Source: Nakamurella sp. PAMC28650 (GTDB lineage: Bacteria; Actinomycetota; Actinomycetes; Mycobacteriales; Nakamurellaceae). From it: 64,000 bases of DNA. The DNA lies in the NCBI RefSeq assembly GCF_014303395.1, contig NZ_CP060298.1, positions 3,305,001 through 3,369,000 of the forward strand, in the 5' to 3' direction. Below the pieces are notes generated by a model. It worked only from the letters and a program-made list of their open reading frames with translations. It searched no databases and was not told the origin of the DNA. Positions 48,627 through 56,123 of the stretch are shown piece by piece. The translations under genes and the position numbers were made by a program. The stretch's first letter is position 1, and every line of letters starts with the position of its first letter.

Positions 48627-50357
48627 CTAGGGCACGGACCGTGCCAGATGGACGGCCGCCATGAACGGCCGCCACCGCCCGGCGCCGCGGGCCGGGCTGG
48701 ACCACGGCCCGGTGCTGTGCACCAGTCGTGTCCCCGGTCCCTCCACCCAGCGCAGCAGCGTGCCGGTCTCCTCTGCGCTGGCCCCGGGAAGTGGCCCAGG
48801 ACCGGGGATGACGGTCTCGGCGGAGGCGGTGAGCAGATCGACCACCGGCATCGGATCGACCCCGGGTCCGGCCCGGCCGGCGGCCGCCAGCCGGCCGTAG
48901 CGTATGACGGCGAGCTCCCAGCCCCCCTTGGGCGAGGGCCTCGCGGTGACCAACTGCTCGATGCCGGCGAACGAACCGAGGCGCTGACGGCGGTCGACGG
49001 CGTCGGCCAGCACCGACAGCCGGTCCCGCAGGACCGCGGCCTGGTCGAACCGGCCCTGCACCGCGAGTCGGTCGAGCTCGGTCCGCAGGCGTTCGAGCAC
49101 CTCGTCGGAGGAACCGTCGATCAGGCCGGCGATCCGGTGGACGTGGGCGGCGTAGCTCCCGGCGTCCTCGCGACCGGCGCACGGGGCGCCGCAGCGGCCG
49201 AGTTCGGCCAGGGCACAGGGACTTCCGTCCGGAGTCTTGCGGAGCCGTTGGGAGCAGCGACGGATCAGGACCACTTCCTGCAGGGCCTCGACGGCCGTCG
49301 TGGCGGCGGCCCGGGAGGTGAACGGGCCCAGCGCTCCCGCCCGGCCCGCCGGGGGAGTGCCGACGATGCTGAGCCGCGGAAAGGTCTCGCTGGTCAGCAC
49401 CACCCAGAACACCTTGAAGGGCGCCCTGGACCGCCGGTTGTACTTCGGCTGGTGGATCGCGATCATCCGCTGTTCGCGGACGAGTGCCTCGAGGGCGTGC
49501 GAGCACTCGACGTAGTCCACCCGCTGCGCGAGGGTGATCATCTGCTTGATCTTCCCGCGAGTCTCACCGGCGCCGAAATACGATCTGACCCGCTGCCGGA
49601 GGTTGACCGACGTCCCCACGTACAGGACCTCGTCGGACGGGCCGCGGAACAGATACACGCCGGGAGTGCTGGGCAGGTGGTCGGCCAGGCCGCGCTTGCG
49701 ACGCCGCGCGGGGGAGACGTCGCGGGAGAGCTGCTGCAGCTCGGTGAGACTCTGCACGCCGAGGGGCCCGAGGCGCTCGAACAGCGCGTGCAGCACGTCC
49801 ACCGTCGCCCTCGCGTCGGTGAGAGCGCGGTGATCGGGGGCGACGGTGGAACCGAGCAGCGGGGCCAGCAGCCCGAGCCGGACGCTGGGGGCCTCCTCCC
49901 TGGTCAGGACGCGGCGGGCCAGCCGAACGGTGTCGACCACCGGATTGCCCGGCCACGGCAGCCCGAGCCGCGCGCAGGCCGCCTTGAGGAACCCGATGTC
50001 GAAACCGGCGTTGTGCGCGACCAGCACCGATCCCCGGATGAACTCCAGGAAGGACGGCATGACGACGGCGATCTTCGGCGCGTCGACCAGCATCGCGTCG
50101 GTGATCCCCGTGAGCATCACGATCTGCGGCGGGATGGCGCGCCCCGGATCGACCAGGGTCGCGAATTCGCCGAGCACCTCGCCGCCGCGCACCTTCACCG
50201 CGCCGAACTCGGTGATCGACTCGGTGACCGACGACCCACCGGTGGTCTCCAGGTCGACCACGACGAAGGTCACCTCTCGCAGGGGGTCGCCCAGTTCGTC
50301 GAAGCTGTGCTGACCGTAGGCGGCGTCCGACAGACTGGTGTTACCCCTGGTGCCCAC
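48627..50357 (-). CDS. DEDDh exonuclease / GIY-YIG (Cho/UvrC-like) fusion
   Basis: The 576-residue protein starts with a DnaQ-type 3'-5' exonuclease (FVVVDLETTGG about residues 32-42; AHNAGFDIGFLKAA; DHRALTDARAT as the His-Asp end). A GIY-YIG nuclease domain follows, similar to UvrC N-terminus/Cho (GVYLFRGPSDEVLYVGTSVNLRQRV about 225-245), and a UvrC-like C-terminal region. It is the Rv2191-type actinobacterial fusion, thought to act in DNA repair, with no defined substrate. GTG at 50357 has TACCGT 7 nt upstream. It is divergent from the NYN gene. Confidence 0.9.
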   Translation of the reverse strand: MGTRGNTSLSDAAYGQHSFDELGDPLREVTFVVVDLETTGGSSVTESITEFGAVKVRGGEVLGEFATLVDPGRAIPPQIVMLTGITDAMLVDAPKIAVVMPSFLEFIRGSVLVAHNAGFDIGFLKAACARLGLPWPGNPVVDTVRLARRVLTREEAPSVRLGLLAPLLGSTVAPDHRALTDARATVDVLHALFERLGPLGVQSLTELQQLSRDVSPARRRKRGLADHLPSTPGVYLFRGPSDEVLYVGTSVNLRQRVRSYFGAGETRGKIKQMITLAQRVDYVECSHALEALVREQRMIAIHQPKYNRRSRAPFKVFWVVLTSETFPRLSIVGTPPAGRAGALGPFTSRAAATTAVEALQEVVLIRRCSQRLRKTPDGSPCALAELGRCGAPCAGREDAGSYAAHVHRIAGLIDGSSDEVLERLRTELDRLAVQGRFDQAAVLRDRLSVLADAVDRRQRLGSFAGIEQLVTARPSPKGGWELAVIRYGRLAAAGRAGPGVDPMPVVDLLTASAETVIPGPGPLPGASAEETGTLLRWVEGPGTRLVHSTGPWSSPARGAGRWRPFMAAVHLARSVP

Positions 50358-50429
50358 GTGACGCACGGTAGAGACGGGCACCGACAGCCCTAGGATCGGC
50401 AGATACCTCGGCGGGAAAGGGCGGCGCAC

Positions 50430-51698
50430 ATGACGGACGAGCTGCCTGCCGTGGTCCGGGCGGTGATCGTCGGCTGGGCGGCCGAGACCCTCTCGACGCT
50501 GCTACCGGCCCAGACCCCGGCGTCGCTGGCGAGGGTGGCCAGGTTCACCCCGGCGAAGCGGCCCCGCCTCGGTGCCGCCGCCCTGCTCCAGGCCGTCGAG
50601 GTCGACTCCGGATTCCGCGCCGCGGTCGCGGAGCGGGCCCGCCGGTTCGTCGACGACGACCAGGAGTCCCCCGATCCCGCCGATCCGGCCCGGACCGCGG
50701 CCGCCGCGCACCTGCTCCACCTTCCGACCGAGACGGAACTGATGGCCGCCGTGCGTGCCGAGGCGCCGCCGGAATCGCGGCCGGAGACCGAGTCTCTCCG
50801 GGCGCTCGTCCGTCGGTTGGAGCGCGACCTGGCCAGGGTCACCGCCGAACGGGACCGGGCCGGCGCGCAGATCCACTCGGTCACGGCGGCAGACCAGGAG
50901 GTCGAGAAGCTACGGAAGAGGTTGCGGGAGCAGGGCACCCGGGTCCGTCAGGCCGAGCTCGCGGTGCAGGTCGCCGAAGACCGGAACGCGTCGGAGTTGC
51001 TGTCCCTGCGGTCCGAGGTCGCGAGATTGACGGTCGAGGTGACCAACTGGCAGGAGCGGGCGCGGCTGGCGGCCGATCGGGCCGACCGCGCCCAGGAGAG
51101 CCTCGGCCGGCTCCGGGAGCGGGCCGGACAGCACAAGGCCACCGCCGACCGGCGGCTCGATCTGCTGCTGTCCACCGTCGAGGGAGCGGTCAGCGGGCTG
51201 CGCCGGGAATGGGATCTCGCCGGCGGGGGGATCGATCCCGCCGATCTGGTGGCGGGTCGCCTCCCTGGCTCGGCGGCGGTACCCGAGAGCACCGCCGAAC
51301 CGTCGCGCCTGTACGCCTGGCTGGGGCTCCCGGCGGCCCATCTGATCGTCGACGGATACAACGTCAGCAAGACCGGCTACCCGGACCTGACGCTCGCACA
51401 GCAGCGTGAACGTCTGGTGCGCCAGCTGGCCGCGTTGTCCGCGCGCACCTCGGCCGAGGTGACCGTGGTGTTCGACGGCGCCGCGGTCGTGGTGCCGGCG
51501 CCTCCCGGACGTGGCATCAGGGTGCTGTTCTCCCCGCCGGGCGTCATCGCCGACGACGTGATCAGGGATCTGGTCGCCGCCGAACCGCCGGGCCGGGTGA
51601 TCGTCGTGGTCAGCTCCGATCGCGAGGTGGCCGACGGCGTGCGTCGCCGGGGTGCGAGGACGGCGGGGTCCGGAGTCCTGCTGGGCCTCATCGCCTGA
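50430..51698 (+). CDS. NYN-domain (YacP-like) RNA-binding/nuclease protein
   Basis: The 422-residue protein has an N-terminal Ala-rich helical part and a long coiled coil (about residues 115-240, regular Glu/Arg/Leu heptads such as LRKRLREQGTRVRQAELAVQ). The C-terminal NYN/PIN-like domain (about 290-422) has the Asp-containing strands LIVDGYNVSKTGYPD, TVVFDGAAVV and VVVSSDREVADGVRRRG. NYN domains are metal-dependent ribonucleases. The gene has its own promoter region with TAGGAT at 50391-50396 and is divergent from the exonuclease fusion. Confidence 0.88.
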   Translation: MTDELPAVVRAVIVGWAAETLSTLLPAQTPASLARVARFTPAKRPRLGAAALLQAVEVDSGFRAAVAERARRFVDDDQESPDPADPARTAAAAHLLHLPTETELMAAVRAEAPPESRPETESLRALVRRLERDLARVTAERDRAGAQIHSVTAADQEVEKLRKRLREQGTRVRQAELAVQVAEDRNASELLSLRSEVARLTVEVTNWQERARLAADRADRAQESLGRLRERAGQHKATADRRLDLLLSTVEGAVSGLRREWDLAGGGIDPADLVAGRLPGSAAVPESTAEPSRLYAWLGLPAAHLIVDGYNVSKTGYPDLTLAQQRERLVRQLAALSARTSAEVTVVFDGAAVVVPAPPGRGIRVLFSPPGVIADDVIRDLVAAEPPGRVIVVVSSDREVADGVRRRGARTAGSGVLLGLIA

Positions 51699-51795
51699 CG
51701 CCGGACGACCGTGCCCGGGGGCACTGTCGGTGCTCGCCTCTAGCGTTCTGCCCATCGAGCCGGACCGACCGGTATCGGGTGCGTCTGGAGGCGTC

Positions 51796-51999
51796 ATGCT
51801 CATCGATTGCGACAGCTGTACGGTCCGCGGTGCCGCTTGTTCCGACTGCGTCGTCACGGTTCTGCTCGGGATGCCAGATCATCGGGTCGAATGGGACGAC
51901 GCCGAGCAGCAGGCCCTGGGGGTGCTGGCCGCGTCCGGGCTCGTGCCGCCGCTGCGGCTGGTCAGAGCCGTCGACCCGCCCTCCCGGCAGGCAGGCTGA
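51796..51999 (+). CDS. Small Cys-rich actinobacterial protein
   Basis: The 67-residue protein opens MLIDCDSCTVRGAACSDCVV, with four Cys in the first 18 residues (Cys-X2-Cys and Cys-X2-Cys), followed by VLLGMPDHRVEWDDAEQQAL and a Leu-rich helix. The Cys block suggests a zinc or iron-sulfur site. I recognise the opening from conserved actinobacterial hypothetical proteins that precede NlpC/P60 genes, but no function is known. GGAGG lies 5 nt before the ATG, and a -10-like TAGCGT is at 51741-51746. Confidence 0.75.
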   Translation: MLIDCDSCTVRGAACSDCVVTVLLGMPDHRVEWDDAEQQALGVLAASGLVPPLRLVRAVDPPSRQAG

Positions 52000-52026
52000 C
52001 CGCCACGCCTGGATTGCCCCCAAACA

Positions 52027-52040
52027 GTGATCCTGGTCAC
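52027..52040. promoter_or_regulatory. Crp/GlxR-like binding site
   Basis: GTGA-N6-TCAC is a perfect inverted repeat (GTGATCCTGGTCAC), and the extended AGTGA/TCACT symmetry is also kept. It fits the actinobacterial Crp consensus TGTGA-N6-TCACA apart from the outer bases. It lies about 100 bp before the predicted transcription start of the NlpC/P60 leader. Confidence 0.45.
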
Positions 52041-52052
52041 TCCCGACGCTCG

Positions 52053-52071
52053 TTGTTCGGTCGCCGAACAA
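52053..52071. promoter_or_regulatory. 8-bp inverted repeat upstream of the NlpC/P60 promoter
   Basis: TTGTTCGG and CCGAACAA form perfect 8-bp arms around a 3-nt centre. The site is followed by an A-rich run on the plus strand, so it is not a terminator for the upstream gene. It is a candidate operator. Confidence 0.4.
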
Positions 52072-52098
52072 AAAGACTTGAAGATTCATGAGCGCGAC

Positions 52099-52127
52099 TG
52101 GACTAACTCGTGTCCTTCTCGTAATCT
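52099..52127 (+). promoter_or_regulatory. Promoter of the c-di-AMP riboswitch leader
   Basis: TGGACT (52099-52104) and TAATCT (52122-52127) are spaced by 17 bp, giving a start near 52134 and a leader of about 210 nt. Confidence 0.5.
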
Positions 52128-52189
52128 GACCGAGATCTTCTGCGAAGGACGCCAGCCAGGTGACCTGGGAGATCACGCCGAATCGGTGC

Positions 52190-52325
52190 CTTCGACGGTA
52201 CCGAACCGGGGACCCAGTTTCCTTTGGGGTGAATCCCTCCCAGTAGCCGGCCAGTGGCCGGCTCGCGGGAGGGTAGGGCTACTTCCTGGCCCGAATCCGT
52301 CAGCTAACTCGGTAGGCGTCGAGGA
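52190..52325 (+). ncRNA. Cyclic di-AMP riboswitch (ydaO-yuaA)
   Basis: Conserved blocks of this class are present in order: CCGGGGACCCA (52206-52216), TTGGGGTGAATCC (52224-52236), and CCGAATCCGTCAGCTAACTC with GGTAGGCGTC (52291-52320). The ends can pair: CGACG 52193-52197 with CGTCG 52317-52321, and ACCGA 52200-52204 with TCGGT 52309-52313. The aptamer ends next to the AGGAGG ribosome binding site (52322-52327), so ligand binding may control translation or transcription of the cell-wall hydrolase. In this class c-di-AMP normally turns expression off. Confidence 0.9.
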
Positions 52326-52342
52326 GGAAAGGTGCGCCTCAC

Positions 52343-53689
52343 TTGGCGACGCACGTCCAAAATCTGCCTGCCCCCAGCTTGCGCCGTCGGAATTTCCGCA
52401 GGACCAAGACCCTGATCGCCGGAGTCGCCGTCACCCTCGGTATCAGCCTGGTCGGATCGCTTCCCGCCCACGCCGCGCCACCGGCGCCGCCCACCACCCC
52501 GTCCAACTCTTCGGACGCGAAGACGGCCTGGGAGAACAGCAGTCACCAGGCCGAGATCGCCAGCGAGCAGGTCAACGGGGCCAGGGAAGCGCAGGCGAAG
52601 GCCGAGCAGGTCGCCCGTCGGGCCGCCTCCGACCTGACCTCCACCGCGGCCAGAGCGACTGCATCGCAACAGTCTTCGACGGCCGCCATCGCCGCGGTGG
52701 CCTCCTACCAGCGGAAGCTCGACGCCTTCGCCAACGCCAGCTTCCGCGGTGCCCGGCTGAGCCAGTTCAGCGTGATGCTCACCGCGACCTCCGCCAACGA
52801 CTTCCTGGACGAGTCGACCGTGGTGAGCCGCGTCGCGCAGGACACCCAGAAGACGCTGACCTCCGCCATCGCTGCGAAGAACACCGCGGCGAGGGCCAGG
52901 ACCGACGCAGACGCCGCCGAGGCCGCTGCCGCCGCGGCGAAGACCAAGGCCGATCAGGCCGTGGCCACGGCCGACGTCTCCACGCTCACCGCCAAGAGGA
53001 AGAAGGCCGAGCTCGACGCGGCCGTCGTCATCTACAAGAGCCTCTACGACAAGCTCTCGGTGCAGGAGAAGGCGGCCGCTGCTGCGGCTGCCGAGAAGAT
53101 CCGTCAGGAATCCATCCGAGCGGCCGCGGCCTTGCAGGCGCAGTCCCAGGCTGCCGCCGCCGCGGCGAAGCAGAACGCCGTCTCCTCGTCCAGTTCCTCG
53201 TCCTCGAGCAGCTCCGCCGCCTCGGCGCCGGCGGTCGCCAACAACAAGGTGCAGGCGGGTCCGTCGTCCTCCTCCAGCACGCCGGCGAGTACGACGAGCA
53301 CGTCGAGCGCCGCGAGCAGCGTCTCCGGCGGCGATGCGGCCGGGAATGCCGCCGCGGCTCTGGCGCTGACCAAGGTCGGCTTCTCCTACGTCTACGGAGC
53401 CACCGGTCCGGACTCCTTCGACTGCTCCGGGCTGACGTCCTGGGCGTGGGCCCAGCAGGGCATCAGCATTCCGCGGGCCAGCTACGAGCAGGCCAACCTG
53501 CCGGAGGTTCCGCTGAGCCAGCTGCAGCCGGGTGACCTCGTCACCTATTACTCACCGGTCAGCCACGTCGCCATCTACGTCGGCAACGGCATGGTGGTCA
53601 GTGCGGCCGACGAGCAGCTCGGAGTGGTCCTGCGGACCGTCGACCGGGCCGGCCCCGACGCCACCGGTCACCGGGTTCCCCGGGGTTGA
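52343..53689 (+). CDS. Secreted NlpC/P60 peptidoglycan endopeptidase with coiled coil
   Basis: The 448-residue protein has a signal peptide (about residues 20-46, cleavage near AHAAPP) and two long Ala-rich coiled-coil segments (about 55-115 and 165-270). A Ser/Ala/Thr-rich linker (about 275-330) leads to a C-terminal NlpC/P60 domain with the catalytic Cys in DSFDCSGLTSWAW (about 357) and His in SHVAIYVGN (about 410). RipA-like enzymes of this build cut stem peptides during separation. TTG at 52343 is set by the frame and by AGGAGG upstream; an earlier GTG at 52332 is out of frame. The c-di-AMP riboswitch controls it. Confidence 0.92.
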   Translation: MATHVQNLPAPSLRRRNFRRTKTLIAGVAVTLGISLVGSLPAHAAPPAPPTTPSNSSDAKTAWENSSHQAEIASEQVNGAREAQAKAEQVARRAASDLTSTAARATASQQSSTAAIAAVASYQRKLDAFANASFRGARLSQFSVMLTATSANDFLDESTVVSRVAQDTQKTLTSAIAAKNTAARARTDADAAEAAAAAAKTKADQAVATADVSTLTAKRKKAELDAAVVIYKSLYDKLSVQEKAAAAAAAEKIRQESIRAAAALQAQSQAAAAAAKQNAVSSSSSSSSSSSAASAPAVANNKVQAGPSSSSSTPASTTSTSSAASSVSGGDAAGNAAAALALTKVGFSYVYGATGPDSFDCSGLTSWAWAQQGISIPRASYEQANLPEVPLSQLQPGDLVTYYSPVSHVAIYVGNGMVVSAADEQLGVVLRTVDRAGPDATGHRVPRG

Positions 53690-53703
53690 TCCCTCGCAGC
53701 CGC

Positions 53704-53709
53704 TAGGTT
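53704..53709 (+). promoter_or_regulatory. -10 element for leaderless pimB
   Basis: TAGGTT is followed by 6 nt and the GTG at 53716, only 14 bp after the NlpC/P60 stop, so pimB is transcribed on its own. Confidence 0.5.
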
Positions 53710-53715
53710 GTTCCG

Positions 53716-54861
53716 GTGCGACGGACCCTGCTGGTGACCAACGACTTCCCACCCAGGGCCGGCGGTATCCAGTCCTACGTGCAGGCGCTGGCCCAACGGA
53801 TGCCCGCTGACGACCTCGTCGTCTACGCGCCCCGTTGGCCCGGCGACGCCGAATTCGACGCCCGGCAGCAGTTCGAGGTGGTCCGTCATCCCGGGTCGCT
53901 GATGCTCCCGCTGCCATCGGTGGCCAGCAGGGCCGCCGATCTGGTCGAGCGTCACCGGATCGAAGCGGTCTGGTTCGGGGCCGCCGCACCACTGGCCCTG
54001 CTCACCCCGGCCCTGCGGCGGGCCGGCGTCGTGCGGGCGGTGGCCAGCACCCATGGTCACGAGGTGGGGTGGTCGATGCTTCCGTTGTCGCGTCAGGCCC
54101 TGGCCCGCATCGGCCGGCAGGTGGACGTCGTCACCTACGTCAGCGAGTACGCCAGGAATCGCTTCGCCTCGGCGCTCGGCCCGATGGCTGCTCTGGAATA
54201 CCTTCCGGCCGGCGTGGACACGGAGGTGTTCCGGCCCGATCCCGTGGGCCGCGCCCGGGTGCGTGCGATGCTGGGCCTCGGTGACCGACCGACCGTCGTC
54301 TGCATCTCCCGGTTGGTGGCGCGCAAGGGTCAGGACATGCTGATTCGGGCGCTCCCGGCCATCCTGTCGAAGGTCCCGGACGCCGTCCTGGTGATCGTCG
54401 GGGACGGTCCGGACCGCGAGTCCCTCGGCAGGCTGGCATCCGAACGACAGGTCACCGGCAGCGTCGTGTTCGCCGGTGGCGTCCCATGGCCGGAACTGCC
54501 GGCCCACTATGCGGCCGGTGACGTCTTCGCGATGCCGTGCCGCACCCGAGGGCGGGGTCTGGACGTCGAGGGGCTCGGCATCGTCTTCCTGGAGGCCTCG
54601 GCCGCCGGACTCCCGGTGGTGGCCGGCGATTCCGGCGGGGCGCCGGAGGCCGTCCGGCAGGACGAGACCGGAACGGTGGTCCCAGGTCGTGACGTCACGG
54701 CCATCGCCGAGGCCGTGGCCGGTCTGCTGCTCGATCCCGACCGATCCGGACGCTGGGGTCTGGCCGGCCGCGGATGGGTCGCCGACCGGTGGAACTGGCA
54801 GCGTTCGGCAGATCGGTTGGCCGAGCTGCTGAGCGCCCGATCGCCTGGCCATTACCGTTGA
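53716..54861 (+). CDS. pimB: GDP-mannose-dependent PIM1 alpha-(1-6)-mannosyltransferase
   Basis: The 381-residue GT4 (GT-B fold) enzyme adds the second mannose to phosphatidylinositol mannoside on the cytoplasmic face of the membrane. The N-terminal acceptor loop TNDFPPRAGGIQSYV is at about residues 7-21, and the GT4 donor site CRTRGRGLDVEGLGIVFLEAS (in part, about 275-295) contains the EX7E Glu pair. The position between an NlpC/P60 gene and an SRPBCC/ArsA-like pair corresponds to Rv2188c (PimB'). This indicates a PIM-type envelope lipid in the organism. Confidence 0.9.
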   Translation: MRRTLLVTNDFPPRAGGIQSYVQALAQRMPADDLVVYAPRWPGDAEFDARQQFEVVRHPGSLMLPLPSVASRAADLVERHRIEAVWFGAAAPLALLTPALRRAGVVRAVASTHGHEVGWSMLPLSRQALARIGRQVDVVTYVSEYARNRFASALGPMAALEYLPAGVDTEVFRPDPVGRARVRAMLGLGDRPTVVCISRLVARKGQDMLIRALPAILSKVPDAVLVIVGDGPDRESLGRLASERQVTGSVVFAGGVPWPELPAHYAAGDVFAMPCRTRGRGLDVEGLGIVFLEASAAGLPVVAGDSGGAPEAVRQDETGTVVPGRDVTAIAEAVAGLLLDPDRSGRWGLAGRGWVADRWNWQRSADRLAELLSARSPGHYR

Positions 54862-54865
54862 CCGG

Positions 54866-55660
54866 GTGAGGATCTCTTTCGTCTCGGACGTGCACGGCAA
54901 CATCGACGGACTGGCCAGGGCCGCCGAGCAGGCAGAGCAGCTGATCGTGCTCGGCGACCTGCTGGACTACGTCGACTACCACGAGTTCGGCAACGGGATC
55001 CTGGGACAGATCTTCGGGGCCGAGAAGGTCCGTGAGTTCGCCGGGCTGCGGGCCAGCGGCGACTTCCGCGCCCTGCACGACTACAACCGGGCGATGTGGG
55101 ATTCCCTGTCCGACGGAGCAGGAGTGCTCACCGAGGTGGTCGCGGACCGCTACCTCGAGGTGCTGGAGGCCGTCGGTCCCGACACCCTGCTGATCCTGGG
55201 CAACGTCGACGTCGCGTCCATCTGGGAGGACGTCGTCGGGAGCCGGCTGCCGCACCGGGACGGCCAGGTGATCGAGCTGGCCGGCCGGAAGTTCGGGTTC
55301 GTGGCCGGCGGCTCCACCCGGCCCGGTTTCGTGGCCCGGCCGTCGGAGCAGGCGTGGAAGCCGATGGTGCGGTCGGCGCAGGAGTTCCGTTCCGTGACAG
55401 CCTCTCTCGGGCCGGTCGATGTGCTGTGCTCGCACATCCCGCCCAACCTGGCGATGCTGCGGTACGACCGGTATCCGGGGCGGATGGAGATGTACGGCCC
55501 GGGTCTGCTGGAGGCCATCGACAGCGACCAGCCGGCGTTCTCGCTGTTCGGTCACGTCCACCAGCCGCTGGCCCGGCGGACCCGCCGCGGCCGGACGGAA
55601 TGCATCAATGTCGGGCATTTCCAGCGCTTCCCGACCGCCTTCGACATCGAATTCGACTGA
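54866..55660 (+). CDS. Metallophosphoesterase (calcineurin-like)
   Basis: The 264-residue protein has the metal-ligand series ISFVSDVHGN (about residues 3-12), VLGDLLDY (about 28), ILGNVD (about 110), CSHIPPN (about 190) and FGHVHQPL (about 230). It is shorter than, and distinct from, the CpdA-like enzyme at 11.3 kb. Its substrate is unknown; YfcE-type or nucleotide phosphoesterases are comparable. GTG at 54866 is 4 nt after the pimB stop and has TACCGT 7 nt upstream, so it may be transcribed with pimB or alone. Confidence 0.85.
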   Translation: MRISFVSDVHGNIDGLARAAEQAEQLIVLGDLLDYVDYHEFGNGILGQIFGAEKVREFAGLRASGDFRALHDYNRAMWDSLSDGAGVLTEVVADRYLEVLEAVGPDTLLILGNVDVASIWEDVVGSRLPHRDGQVIELAGRKFGFVAGGSTRPGFVARPSEQAWKPMVRSAQEFRSVTASLGPVDVLCSHIPPNLAMLRYDRYPGRMEMYGPGLLEAIDSDQPAFSLFGHVHQPLARRTRRGRTECINVGHFQRFPTAFDIEFD

Positions 55661-55685
55661 CCTGCGCCAGGGTAATCTTCTGCTC

Positions 55686-56123
55686 ATGGCCGACTCCTCC
55701 ACCCAATCGCTGACCATGAACGCGGCCGCCCTCGCGATCATGGACGTCATCGCCGACTTCACCGCCTATCCGGAATGGACCGGTGCGGTGAAGAAGGCCG
55801 AGGTGACGGACCCCGGTGTCGGTGCGCGCGCGAAGCGGGTGAAGTTCGGCCTGGACGCCGGACTGATCAAGGACACCTACGAACTCGAGTACAGCTGGGC
55901 CCCCGACGGTCTGTCGGTCAGCTGGGAACTCGTGGTGGGGCAGATGCAGAAGTCGCAGCACGGGTCCTACACCCTCCGCCCGGTCGGCCCGACGACCGAG
56001 GTCACCTACTCACTGACGGTCCAGCTCAACGTCCCGCTGGTCGGACCACTGCGACGCAAGGCCGAGCGGACGATCATGGACACCGCTCTGAAGGAGCTTC
56101 GCAAGCGAGTCGAGAAAGCGTGA
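55686..56123 (+). CDS. SRPBCC/START-like lipid-binding protein (Rv2185c type)
   Basis: The 145-residue protein has the helix-grip fold: MADSSTQSLTMNAAALAIMD then DFTAYPEWTGAVKKAEVTDP, and a long C-terminal helix ending TALKELRKRVEKA. Such proteins bind hydrophobic ligands in a cavity. The orthologue at the same place in M. tuberculosis, Rv2185c, is conserved but uncharacterised. TAATCT ends 7 nt before the ATG, and its TGA overlaps the ArsA-like gene by 4 bp, so the two are probably functionally linked. A lipid or polyketide ligand is inference. Confidence 0.82.
   Translation: MADSSTQSLTMNAAALAIMDVIADFTAYPEWTGAVKKAEVTDPGVGARAKRVKFGLDAGLIKDTYELEYSWAPDGLSVSWELVVGQMQKSQHGSYTLRPVGPTTEVTYSLTVQLNVPLVGPLRRKAERTIMDTALKELRKRVEKA

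Noticed and set aside
52053..52076. Intrinsic terminator after the small Cys-rich gene
   Set aside because: The inverted repeat is followed by A residues on the plus strand, not T, and lies close to the riboswitch promoter; an operator is a better reading.
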